In this document: in pieces, positions 6,509-13,480 of the stretch
Position numbering within the stretch: the first letter of the stretch is position 1
Layout of the letters: each line of letters starts with the position of its first letter
Assembly: GCA_026395035.1 (NCBI GenBank)
Contig: JAPLZN010000035.1
Span: 1-16,248 of the forward strand
DNA: 16,248 nucleotides
Direction of reading: 5' to 3'
Origin: Candidatus Vogelbacteria bacterium
GTDB taxonomy: Bacteria > Patescibacteriota > Minisyncoccia > Phycocordibacterales > XYD1-FULL-46-19
Program-made: the position numbers and the translations under genes
Notes under the pieces: model-generated
Databases searched by the model: none
The model's input: the letters and a program-made list of their open reading frames with translations, nothing else
Told to the model about the DNA's origin: nothing

Positions 6509-7024
6509 TTATTCAAAAAACTTATACTTTCCCCTGTAGTTTTTACTGATACGCTTTATTTCGGCGGACATGGACGACATTCCGATTTCAGCCCGTCTCT
6601 TATCCAGATTCTTCTGATCGTGAACTTTCCAAAGCTTGAACTCGCCCTCTTTGACTTGGGTAAATTGAGTGCCGTAAGTTTGGGGCTTGCCATCGTTCAT
6701 ATTCACCCGATCCTGCATCGTCGCCAGGTTTTTTTGATCGACATCGTCTAAGTGTTGCTTCATAAGACGCAAATAATCTTTTCTGAACTCTTGTTCCGGA
6801 GAATGTTGGGCGATTAGCCACGCTGAGGCGCTGGCTTTCTTTCCCACTTTGCTGATAGTTGGCAGGCCGAGCTGCTCAATGATCAGTTTTAGTTGTTTTA
6901 TATTGGACTCATCCAGCGTCGTCATCTTAATTCTTACTTCGTCCGAGAAATCCAAAGACTTTCTAATCGCCTGGTCTTCTTTAGCCATGTCCATCAGTTG
7001 GCGGGATATTTCTTTGTTGTCCAT
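6509..7024 (-). CDS. DUF6624 family protein
   Basis: 171 residues that match the pattern I associate with DUF6624: AWLIAQH at residues 68-74, QTYGTQ at 115-120, and the closing DKRRAEIGM at 141-149. The family is widespread in actinobacteria and other bacteria and has no established function that I can state. No signal peptide or membrane segment is present. It begins 3 nt after the GNAT stop and is followed directly by the next gene, so it belongs to the same transcript. The conserved histidine and the Q-x-YGTQ block are the residues to look at for a possible active site. Confidence 0.7.
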   Translation of the reverse strand: MDNKEISRQLMDMAKEDQAIRKSLDFSDEVRIKMTTLDESNIKQLKLIIEQLGLPTISKVGKKASASAWLIAQHSPEQEFRKDYLRLMKQHLDDVDQKNLATMQDRVNMNDGKPQTYGTQFTQVKEGEFKLWKVHDQKNLDKRRAEIGMSSMSAEIKRISKNYRGKYKFFE

Positions 7025-7027
7025 ATT

Positions 7028-7510
7028 TTAATTCAGATTCTTCTCCATCATCACAAGCGTATGTTTGTGATGCGGTTCTTGGCCGGTGATTTTAAAGCCG
7101 AAAGATTCGTAATATGGAACCAGTCCCTTTTCTTCCAAACATTCTAGTTTAGCCAATGTTGCCCCCTCTTTTTTGGCTTCGCCCAGTGTTCGTTCAATAA
7201 GTTTACGCCCTATCCCCTGCCGACGAAATTCCGGCGCTACCGCCAATCTGTTCAGGTGGCAAACTCCGTCCAGAACATGATAGCGGTTAGTACCGACTAT
7301 TACGCCGTCTTTTTTAATGACAAATATTTTAGCGCCCCCGGCTATTTCCTGTGTCAGTTTTCCTTCCGAATCATTGGCTAAATTGCAAAAACCGCCCGGC
7401 TTGTTGGGGGTTTGGTAGGCGCGAGAAACTAATTCGCTAATGCCAGCCAAATCGGCCGGCTCAGCCAATTTAATTTCCGTAGAAGAAATTTGTTCGTCTA
7501 TTTCGGCCAT
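7028..7510 (-). CDS. GNAT family N-acetyltransferase
   Basis: 160 residues with the complete GNAT fold signature. The acetyl-CoA pyrophosphate loop RRQGIG is at residues 96-101, preceded by the beta-4 strand HLNRLAVAPEF, and the fold closes with VPYYESFGFK near residues 138-147. It should transfer an acetyl group from acetyl-CoA to an amine; the substrate is unknown. The ATG at 7510 is preceded at close range by AAGGA and lies 9 nt after the stop of the Nudix remnant, so it sits in the valS-headed gene run. Confidence 0.85.
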   Translation of the reverse strand: MAEIDEQISSTEIKLAEPADLAGISELVSRAYQTPNKPGGFCNLANDSEGKLTQEIAGGAKIFVIKKDGVIVGTNRYHVLDGVCHLNRLAVAPEFRRQGIGRKLIERTLGEAKKEGATLAKLECLEEKGLVPYYESFGFKITGQEPHHKHTLVMMEKNLN

Positions 7511-7519
7511 TCCTTATTT

Positions 7520-7891
7520 TTAAACTGATAGTTTTAGTTTCAATTCTAATGCTCGGCTGATGATTTGATCCCCGATCTGACCCCAGTCGAAGTATTGTTT
7601 ATAACCGGCCGGGTCGATCAATTTAATTTTAGTTATCGAGCCAGCGGGATCTTCGATGAATGGGCCGTACGGACGAACTAGGCAAGCGTAACGAAGTTGG
7701 TAAACAAAGGAATTATCTCTCGTGTCGGTGACCTTTTGATAACCGATAGGCAGGCAGGATAAAACTTTCATGTTAGATTCTTCTTGGATCTCTCGTTTCA
7801 GTGTTTCGATAAAAGTTTCTCCTTTCTCTATTGTTCCCCCAATTAGACCCCAGTTTTGTTTTTTTTTTGTCTTCCGGCGAAACGGGGTTAT
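7520..7891 (-). pseudogene. Nudix hydrolase remnant, out of frame with the end of valS
   Basis: This frame is open from 7891 to the TAA at 7520 and encodes a Nudix box: GTIEKGE, then REIQEES at the correct spacing (GX5EX7REXXEE), preceded by KKKQNWGLIG. The downstream part (DWGQIGDQIISRALE near the end) fits a small Nudix domain. Nudix enzymes hydrolyse nucleoside diphosphates linked to another group. The roughly 30 residues that should precede the WGLIGG strand are missing. The only Met start in frame (7771) lies after the Nudix box, so that product would lack the catalytic motif. It overlaps the 3' end of valS and joins it at a run of ten A (7859-7868), where a one-base slip would fuse the two proteins. 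Confidence 0.7.
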
Positions 7892-9851
7892 TTATCCGAT
7901 CTTTGGCTTCCTCGATAAAACTATCAGCGAACTCGTGCCAAACATAGTGATAGATTTTCTCGCCGGCCAGATAAAAACGGTAGTTATCCATATCGCCCGT
8001 AACATCCTCCACCATTTTCTGTACATCGTTAAGTTGTGTTTCGTCTTCTAACCCGATTTCTATTTTCTCGTCCAAATCAAGGTCATCAATGCTGGTCAGC
8101 ACGAACCGGGCGATGTTCCAGATTTTATTGGCAAATTTTTGATAGGCGCGGATTTTGTCTTCGGATAGCGACAGATCGTTGCCCGGAGTATTACCGATCA
8201 CCAGGCCAATTCGTAAAGCATCGGTGCCATATTTGGCTGTCAGTTCCATTGGGCTAACTACATTCCCCTTGCTCTTGCTCATTTTCTTGCCATTTTTATC
8301 GTTCACCAGCCCATGCATATAAACCGTATGAAATGGTACTTGTTTGGCCAAATAGAGGCCAAAAATGACCATTCTAGGCACCCACTTGAACACCAAATCC
8401 CGTCCGGTTTCCATTACATCGGTCGGATAGTAGGTTTTGAACGACGAATCGTCGGGATAACCGAGCGATAGTAGTGGCCACTGGCCGGAGGAAAACCAAG
8501 TATCAAAAGTGTCCGGGTCTTGGACCATCTCTCCCCCGCATTTTTCGCATTTGGCCGATCCGCTAAAATCCAAGTCCGTAACAGCATGGCCACAACTACA
8601 AATTTTGGCTGGAATGGGAATACCCCACACAATTTGCCGGGAAATGTTCCAGTCGATAGAATTCTCCATCCAATAGGAAAAGATTTTGCCGGAACTTTCG
8701 GGGATGAATTTAATTTTGCCGGTATTGTAGGCGTCCAGCGCCAGGTCGGCCAACGGTTTCATCTTCACGAACCACTGATTCATAATCCGCGGCTCAATAA
8801 CGGTGGCACATTTGTAGCAGGTCGGTACATTGTGGGTGTAATCTTCAATCTTTTCAATTAAACCGAGGGCGGTCAGGTCGGCGACGACTTGCTCGCGGGC
8901 TTCCAGTATTTTCAGACCGGAATATTTACCGGTTTTCTCGTTGAGTCGGCCGTAGTGGTCGATTACCTCAATTACGGGTAAATTATGTCGTTCGGAGACA
9001 GCAAAGTCGTTGGCATCGTGTGCCGGAGTTATTTTCAGTGCGCCAGTACCAAACTCGATATCCACCATGTCATCGGCCACCACTTTCAGCGTGAGTTTAT
9101 TTTCCGGGTGTTGGACTTCAATATCTTTACCAACAAATTCTTTATATCGCTTATCATTCGGATTAACCGCTACCGCCACATCGCCAAAGATCGTTTCCGG
9201 TCGAACAGTGGCTACCACAAATGGACCGTACTTGATGTAGTACAGCTTATCTACTTTTTCTACCGATTCGGTTTCCACATCGGACAACGAGGTCTGGTGT
9301 TTGGTGCACCAGTTGATGGAGCGTTTACCGCGATAGACCAAGCCATCGTCAAACATCTTTTTAAAAGTCCTTTGAGTTTCTTTGACCACATCGTCATCCA
9401 GCGTGAATTTTTCCCGCGACCAATCACAAGAGGCGCCGAGCGAACGCACCTCGTCTTCCATATTCTTTTTATTCTCCAAAGTAAACGCCATTATCTCTTT
9501 GTAGAGATCTTGCGGATCCATTTTGAACCGCGACCGCCCCTCTTTTTCCAATTGCTTTTCGTAGACGATTTGCGTTTCAAAGCCGGCATGGTCGGCACCC
9601 GGTACCCATAGCACCTTTTCTCCCTTCATGCGGTGATAGCGGGTAATAATATCTTCCAAAGTAAAAACCAGCGAATGCCCGGCGTGCAAGCGCCCGTTGG
9701 CATTTGGTGGAGGCATAATAATCGTAAACGGTTTCTGGTGCCGAGCCGGCAGATTATCCGGGTTAAAAAACCCGCTCTCCTCCCATTTTTTATAGATTTC
9801 CGCTTCGGTCGCTTTCGGATCGTAGGGTTTTAACAGTTTTTCCGGCGTCAT
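7773..9851 (-). CDS. valS: Valine--tRNA ligase, C-terminally truncated
   Basis: Class I synthetase that charges tRNA-Val. From the ATG at 9851 the protein starts MTPEKLLKPYDPKATEAEIY, typical of ValRS; a frame extension upstream to 9980 falls inside the leader hairpin and is not likely translated. HAGH is at residues 56-59, the GADHAG segment follows, an editing domain is present, a CxC...CxxC zinc-type cluster (CSCGH, CEKCGG) lies before FDTWFSSGQWP, and the KMSKS loop is intact (GKKMSKSKGN). The anticodon domain runs to WHEFADSFIEEAKDRI and then stops: the expected helix with the LLHPFMPFITEEIW-type motif and any C-terminal coiled coil are missing. The last ~26 residues are Nudix-coding DNA read in the wrong frame. 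At 692 residues it is well short of the family norm. Confidence 0.88.
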   Translation of the reverse strand: MTPEKLLKPYDPKATEAEIYKKWEESGFFNPDNLPARHQKPFTIIMPPPNANGRLHAGHSLVFTLEDIITRYHRMKGEKVLWVPGADHAGFETQIVYEKQLEKEGRSRFKMDPQDLYKEIMAFTLENKKNMEDEVRSLGASCDWSREKFTLDDDVVKETQRTFKKMFDDGLVYRGKRSINWCTKHQTSLSDVETESVEKVDKLYYIKYGPFVVATVRPETIFGDVAVAVNPNDKRYKEFVGKDIEVQHPENKLTLKVVADDMVDIEFGTGALKITPAHDANDFAVSERHNLPVIEVIDHYGRLNEKTGKYSGLKILEAREQVVADLTALGLIEKIEDYTHNVPTCYKCATVIEPRIMNQWFVKMKPLADLALDAYNTGKIKFIPESSGKIFSYWMENSIDWNISRQIVWGIPIPAKICSCGHAVTDLDFSGSAKCEKCGGEMVQDPDTFDTWFSSGQWPLLSLGYPDDSSFKTYYPTDVMETGRDLVFKWVPRMVIFGLYLAKQVPFHTVYMHGLVNDKNGKKMSKSKGNVVSPMELTAKYGTDALRIGLVIGNTPGNDLSLSEDKIRAYQKFANKIWNIARFVLTSIDDLDLDEKIEIGLEDETQLNDVQKMVEDVTGDMDNYRFYLAGEKIYHYVWHEFADSFIEEAKDRINNPVSPEDKKKTKLGSNWGNNRERRNFYRNTETRDPRRI

Positions 9852-9861
9852 AGTTATGGTG

Positions 9862-10055
9862 TGAGGTGTCTGTCCGTTAGATAATATTCGATCAGAAAGT
9901 AAAAATTTTGAGCGAAAATCATGAACTTGAGAGGAGTCATAGAAACCTCTGACTACGAACAATTCATGATTTGCAGCCAAAATTTGGACTTTCTGGCGAA
10001 TAAGCTACCCGATTATTGATATAAGCGTTTAGATAGCGGACAGATGCCCTATGCC
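9862..10055 (-). promoter_or_regulatory. Long structured leader of valS
   Basis: Almost the whole leader folds into one extended imperfect hairpin: TCTGTCCG (9869-9876) with CGGACAGA (10037-10044), ATTCG (9886-9890) with CGAAT (9997-10001), CAGAAAGT (9893-9900) with ACTTTCTG (9988-9995), AAATTTTG with CAAAATTT (9903-9910 and 9979-9986), AAATCATGAA with TTCATGATTT (about 9916-9925 and 9963-9972), and an apical AGTCA/TGACT (9935-9939 and 9949-9953). A local GCTATC/GGTAGC stem also fits on the 5' side. No T-box sequence is present. It ends about 11 nt before the valS ATG, so it could control translation or stability, or be an inserted palindromic element. Confidence 0.6.
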
Positions 10056-10059
10056 TTAT

Positions 10060-10088
10060 ATACTAGCAAAAACCGGTAATATTGTCAT
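10060..10088 (-). promoter_or_regulatory. Probable valS promoter
   Basis: Minus-strand ATGACA (10083-10088; one mismatch to TTGACA) and TAGTAT (10060-10065) with a 17-bp spacer. It lies directly after the stop codon of the upstream amidohydrolase gene; transcription would start near 10053, giving a ~200-nt leader. Confidence 0.5.
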
Positions 10089-10090
10089 AT

Positions 10091-10888
10091 TCAAAGTCTC
10101 AAGTAACTTTTACTGGCAACTAAAGACAAGATTTTCGGGTATCTTCCTTTTCCTAAAAAAAGCGGATAAAAACTTTTTGAGGAGACTATCGGTTTTTGTC
10201 CGGTAAATCCTACCGTCTCACCCCTCTTAATCAGTTGGAAATCTTTTAATTCACTATTTTGTTTAAACTGGCCGGAAACGGCATAGGTACCCGACACGGT
10301 AAACAATTCTTTTTGTTTATAAACTTCAACCTGGCCAGGCAGCATTTTTAGATTTCTTAATATAACCTTGATATCCGCCAGTGCTTTTTTATAGTTTCTT
10401 CCGGTCTTGTTTGGTCCATATTCTAGAGAAATTCCCAATTTACAGTGGTCAATCAGGCTACTGCCGCCAAAAACTTTTTTGCGGATCAAAGCCATCTTGG
10501 TAATCGGGGTGAAGGCTAATAACTGTTTTACTTGCTTATTTAGTTTTGTCACCACCGCCAGGCAATTAAAATTGGAATTTGTCGCGTGGATATCCAACAC
10601 AATAGCGAATTGTTTTAGCGCGGGAATTAATCGATAGGCAACGCCCTCCTCTACTCGTCCACCTTCTTTTCCCGGAAAAGCTCGATTTAGATCCTTAAAG
10701 ATGAATCTTTTTTTCTTGGCTACCGCTGCGGGATTGGCGATAATAAAAGAAATTGAACCCCTCAATAATTTTATTTTTTTGATTTCGTTGATTACTTTTT
10801 GACCGATGATCTCGTCACCGTGAACACAGCCCACGATGGCAATATGGGGTTTACCCTTCCCGATAGTTGTTATGATGTTGTTTTTCAT
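10091..10888 (-). CDS. AstE/AspA-family zinc amidohydrolase, copy 1
   Basis: 265 residues of the succinylglutamate desuccinylase/aspartoacylase family, zinc enzymes of the carboxypeptidase (M14-like) fold that release an acyl group from an N-acyl amino acid. The zinc ligands are visible: H23 and E26 in GCVHGDE, H101 in VLDIHAT. The substrate-binding DLNRAFPG is at 66-73 and the catalytic glutamate is E156 in GISLEYG. A C-terminal beta domain follows from about residue 180. The exact substrate (N-acetyl-Asp, N-succinyl-Glu or other) is not determined by these motifs. It follows the GCS2 gene on the same strand, 70 bp after its stop, behind a terminator. No separate promoter or Shine-Dalgarno site is clear, so read-through from the T-box transcript is likely. 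Confidence 0.85.
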   Translation of the reverse strand: MKNNIITTIGKGKPHIAIVGCVHGDEIIGQKVINEIKKIKLLRGSISFIIANPAAVAKKKRFIFKDLNRAFPGKEGGRVEEGVAYRLIPALKQFAIVLDIHATNSNFNCLAVVTKLNKQVKQLLAFTPITKMALIRKKVFGGSSLIDHCKLGISLEYGPNKTGRNYKKALADIKVILRNLKMLPGQVEVYKQKELFTVSGTYAVSGQFKQNSELKDFQLIKRGETVGFTGQKPIVSSKSFYPLFLGKGRYPKILSLVASKSYLRL

Positions 10889-10900
10889 TTATATAAGATT

Positions 10901-10941
10901 AAAAAATTGGAGGGGTTGGAGAAGATATCTCTTCCCCCTCC
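10901..10941 (-). terminator. Terminator after the GCS2-family gene
   Basis: GGAGGGG pairs with CCCCTCC (10909-10915 with 10935-10941), with further pairing around GAAGATATCTC inside, and the minus strand continues AATTTTTTAATC. It starts 18 bp after the stop at 10959, which supports 10959 as the original end of the GCS2 gene. Confidence 0.65.
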
Positions 10942-10958
10942 TAATTTTAATACTACAG

Positions 10959-11677
10959 CTACATGGCTTGCACACAAAGCTCATGGCATCTGGTCGCCCA
11001 GCCGACGATTTTGTCCAGATCCGGAGTGGCGCCGAACATTCTGAACTCGATCGTTCCATGGACCGAGATTCGAATTAGTGTCCAGCACTTGCGCGGATCG
11101 GTTGTAAAACCAGTTCGTCGGTGTATGGAATAACCGCATTGTAAACCCGCAAAGCTGTCTCGTGATCTGGCATTCCAATATGGACATGCGTACCAATTAC
11201 CCGGCAAGCGGCCAAGAGGATATGCCGAGGCATAGTTTTGACGATTTCAAGATAGCGCGGGTTGGGATAAACATTCAACGGCATGTCTTCCGGTCCGACT
11301 TCGGTATAACGCAAGCCGAAGTTTGCATGCACATAACCTTCTGGGTCGTCACGAAGCCAATCTGCTCCAGCCGCACCTAAGCCGGTGTCGTGGCGACTTA
11401 TCTCTTTGAGTGCTTGGACGAGTGTGTTTTCAACAAGACGAAGCTGTGAGTGTAGCCTATCAAGATTGCAGGGTCCGATCCGGCTTTCAATTTGGCAAGC
11501 GGACAATTCATAGCCAAATTGATCCTCTTGTTTACTCTCTTTCAGCTCGCGTTGCTCCAAAACATACTCGGCTCGTGGCGTAATTTTCTCATTATTCGTA
11601 AGGAAAGCCTCACGCTCTACACCAACCATCAATTGTTTTTCTCGGTCAAACTTAAACCGAGCCATAAAGTCCTTCAT
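10959..11677 (-). pseudogene. GCS2-family carboxylate-amine ligase, frameshifted and shortened
   Basis: GCS2 proteins (glutamate-cysteine ligase type 2, YbdK-like) use ATP to couple an amino acid carboxylate to an amine. From the ATG at 11677, set by a strong GGAGGTG site 5-6 nt upstream, the frame gives 200 residues: VGVEREAFL at 18-26, YELSACQIESRIGP at 56-69 and THVHIG at 163-168. It then ends at 11075. The family's C-terminal motif is present in another frame directly after: DPRKCWTLIRISVHGTIEFR and the following FGAT...WATRCHELC, ending at 10959. The segment expected between PYTDEL and DPRKCW (some tens of residues) is absent, so a deletion with a frame change has occurred, or the assembly is wrong. 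Transcription is under T-box control, and a terminator follows. Confidence 0.75.
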
Positions 11678-11717
11678 GATAACACCTCCAATTGTCAACT
11701 AAGAATTAGAACGCTTC

Positions 11718-11732
11718 CTGCGCGAAGCGCAG
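11718..11732. other. Small perfect hairpin in the GCS2 leader
   Basis: CTGCGC-GAA-GCGCAG (11718-11732) lies between the T-box terminator and the GCS2 start. There is no U tract next to it, so it is not a terminator. The rest of 11700-11850 is A+T-rich leader with nothing else that I can name. Confidence 0.35.
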
Positions 11733-11850
11733 ACTTACTCGCCCTATTCCCTGGCTTTCAATATTCCATACACCTTTTCCTTTCTAAAATTTTCAAAGAA
11801 CAAAATTAAATGCCGGCCGTTGTTGATGATCTATTTTGAAACGGGGGAAC

Positions 11851-12161
11851 AAAAAACTCCCCGTCTCTTTGCATAATAAAATTACGCAAAGGGACGGGGA
11901 GTCTAATTTTCCGCGTGGTGCCACCCTTGTTTTAGAACAAAAAACACCGTGGAAACGGCGCTGTTCATTCCACTCATCAACTCTGACTTCCGGCTTACGC
12001 CAGAAACGACATTGATCATCCTATGATTACGGAGGAAGCCGGATCTCCACTTTTGCAGAGATCATCCTGCCTGCACGAAAAAATATGCACAGCGATTCGG
12101 GCCCAACCCCCTGCTAATAAGCAAGGGACCCGAATCTAGGATTTTGTAATTGTTAAGGTCT
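11851..12161 (-). promoter_or_regulatory. T-box leader upstream of the GCS2-family gene
   Basis: A full-size T-box leader of about 310 nt. The minus strand has AAGGGTGGCACCACGCGG (11911-11928): AAGGG pairs with CCCTT and ACG with CGT, leaving the canonical 7-nt UGGCACC bulge. The competing terminator is ACTCCCCGTC...GACGGGGAGT (11856-11865 with 11893-11902) followed by TTTTTT. UGGC predicts a tRNA with discriminator G73 (Asp, Asn, Glu, Gln, Ser or Trp are usual). Upstream stems include GATTCGGG/CCCGAATC (about 12094-12136), ATCTC/GAGAT, and a Stem I-like helix with CTCTG/CAGAG and CCGGCTT/AAGCCGG (11981-12060). The specifier codon is not certain. Confidence 0.85.
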
Positions 12162-12167
12162 GGTCTC

Positions 12168-12196
12168 ATCGTAATCTAGTGCTTTAATCTTGTCAA
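12168..12196 (-). promoter_or_regulatory. Promoter of the GCS2 T-box transcript
   Basis: Perfect -35 TTGACA (12191-12196) and -10 TACGAT (12168-12173) separated by 17 bp on the minus strand; transcription would start near 12161. This is one of the best sigma-70-type promoters in the window. Confidence 0.75.
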
Positions 12197-12445
12197 GAAT
12201 TATAATTTTTTTGGTGTTTAAGTGATTTTTGCTAGAAAACACCTAGCCAGAGTGGGCGAATTGATTAAAAGTAGACAATAACAGTTACCTGTGATATATC
12301 AATGATGGATACCTTTTACGAGCTTGCTTGTTCCTTGAGAATTAAACTGGAAAGATATCAATCGTAAATAGATCACGATGAGAAGCAATAGGGCCGATAA
12401 GGCTTGAACATTTTGGAATAATTCTATTGAAAGAAAGGTACGATC
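12197..12445. other. Divergent intergenic region with little identified
   Basis: About 250 bp of A+T-rich sequence between the T-box promoter and the M28 peptidase start. It holds a weak stem GGTGTTT/AAACACC (12213-12243) without a following U tract. A promoter for the M28 gene must lie here, but no pair of hexamers stands out; a GAAAGG ribosome binding site precedes the start codon. Confidence 0.4.
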
Positions 12446-13396
12446 ATGAATTTCGACCCGACTCTAAAAACACAGGTAAAAAACCTGGTAGGTCTAAGCC
12501 CCCGCCAAGGGAAAAACCTGATTAAAACGGAACGCTACCTGGTGGCTTACCTAAAAAGGCACGGGATTAAGGTGGTCATAGAAAAATTTCCAGTAACTAT
12601 CCCCGAAGCCACCAAAGCCTCCCTAATGATCGACGGAGAATTGATTCCCTGTCTGAGTTGCTCGTTTGTCGGAGGTGCGATTGAAAACAAGGAAACGATC
12701 TTGAGTTCGACAATCCCCTCTCGTTACAATCTGGATCTGCCGAACATCAACTTCAATCCGCTTAGTGCCGCCATTTGCCGTAATAACTTTTATTTTGCCC
12801 CGGCCCTGGCAGTGGCCCGAAAGCATGTTTCTCGGATCGCTCGAGCCAAAAATATTTTAGGTCGAGTAGATATCGAAAAGTTTCGCGGTCAAGCGGCCCA
12901 CCTGCTGGTCGGGAACTCTCACAATCCCCGATCAGTCGTTTTTGCCCACTATGACTCCGTGGGCAAGGGGGCTACCGACAATGCTTCTGGAGTGGCGGTT
13001 TTGCTCCGATTGATTGTTGAATTTCCGGAGACTTTGGCCTCAACTCTCTATGTCTTTGACGGCAATGAAGAACTGTCCTACGACTACCCGACATATTGGG
13101 GTCATGGTTTTCGCGTGTTCGAAGATCGGCATAATCTCCTGCTGGCCAACTCGGAACAAATAATCACTGTCGATTGTGTTGGGAACGGCCCGACCGAAGA
13201 GTCCAGTGATCCGAACATGTTACGATTGGACTTTCCGATCAAAAATAGCGCGAAATGGGCATCAAAAACATCTTCTCTGTCTGGGGATTTTCCCAAACTG
13301 ATGGCTGTTTACCATTCGGATGCTGATATCCCCGATCAATTGAGTGAAAAATACCTTCGAGAGGCGGTAAACGTGTTACGGAAAAAGGTGGGATAA
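12446..13396 (+). CDS. M28-family zinc peptidase
   Basis: 316 residues with the co-catalytic zinc site of M28 aminopeptidases. H168 in VVFAHYDSVGKG, D178 in ATDNASGVAVL, the E208-E209 pair in FDGNEELSY, D243 in TVDCVG and H290 in AVYHSDADIPDQL appear in the family order and spacing. No signal peptide is seen, so it is probably cytoplasmic, unlike many secreted M28 enzymes; the first ~150 residues replace the usual export or PA region. M28 enzymes remove N-terminal amino acids or cleave related amide bonds (some are glutaminyl cyclase-like). It is divergent from the T-box/GCS2 unit and convergent with the second AstE/AspA gene, with a shared terminator. The ATG at 12446 follows GAAAGG at 9-14 nt. 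Confidence 0.8.
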   Translation: MNFDPTLKTQVKNLVGLSPRQGKNLIKTERYLVAYLKRHGIKVVIEKFPVTIPEATKASLMIDGELIPCLSCSFVGGAIENKETILSSTIPSRYNLDLPNINFNPLSAAICRNNFYFAPALAVARKHVSRIARAKNILGRVDIEKFRGQAAHLLVGNSHNPRSVVFAHYDSVGKGATDNASGVAVLLRLIVEFPETLASTLYVFDGNEELSYDYPTYWGHGFRVFEDRHNLLLANSEQIITVDCVGNGPTEESSDPNMLRLDFPIKNSAKWASKTSSLSGDFPKLMAVYHSDADIPDQLSEKYLREAVNVLRKKVG

Positions 13397-13438
13397 GCTG
13401 AGAAGCTTTTCCGTTGATTGCTTTGTGTTTTAGACAAG

Positions 13439-13480
13439 AATGCCCGGCCGTACCTTTGTGGTAAGACCGGGCAATTTTTT
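13439..13480 (+). terminator. Terminator after the M28 gene
   Basis: TGCCCGG (13441-13447) pairs with CCGGGCA (13467-13473), with an inner TACC/GGTA pairing, followed by ATTTTTTATT on the plus strand. It reaches the stop codon of the convergent gene, for which it may also act, though the minus-strand U tract is weak. Confidence 0.8.

Noticed and set aside
8985..9611. A 208-codon plus-strand frame
   Set aside because: It is antisense to the well-supported valS gene and is explained by codon bias on the opposite strand.
9852..9980. N-terminal extension of ValRS by 43 residues
   Set aside because: The extension is encoded by the leader hairpin, and the family N-terminus begins at the ATG at 9851.
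12094..12136. A tRNA-like or terminator hairpin (GATTCGGG...CCCGAATC)
   Set aside because: No cloverleaf can be drawn and there is no U tract; it is best explained as a stem of the T-box leader.
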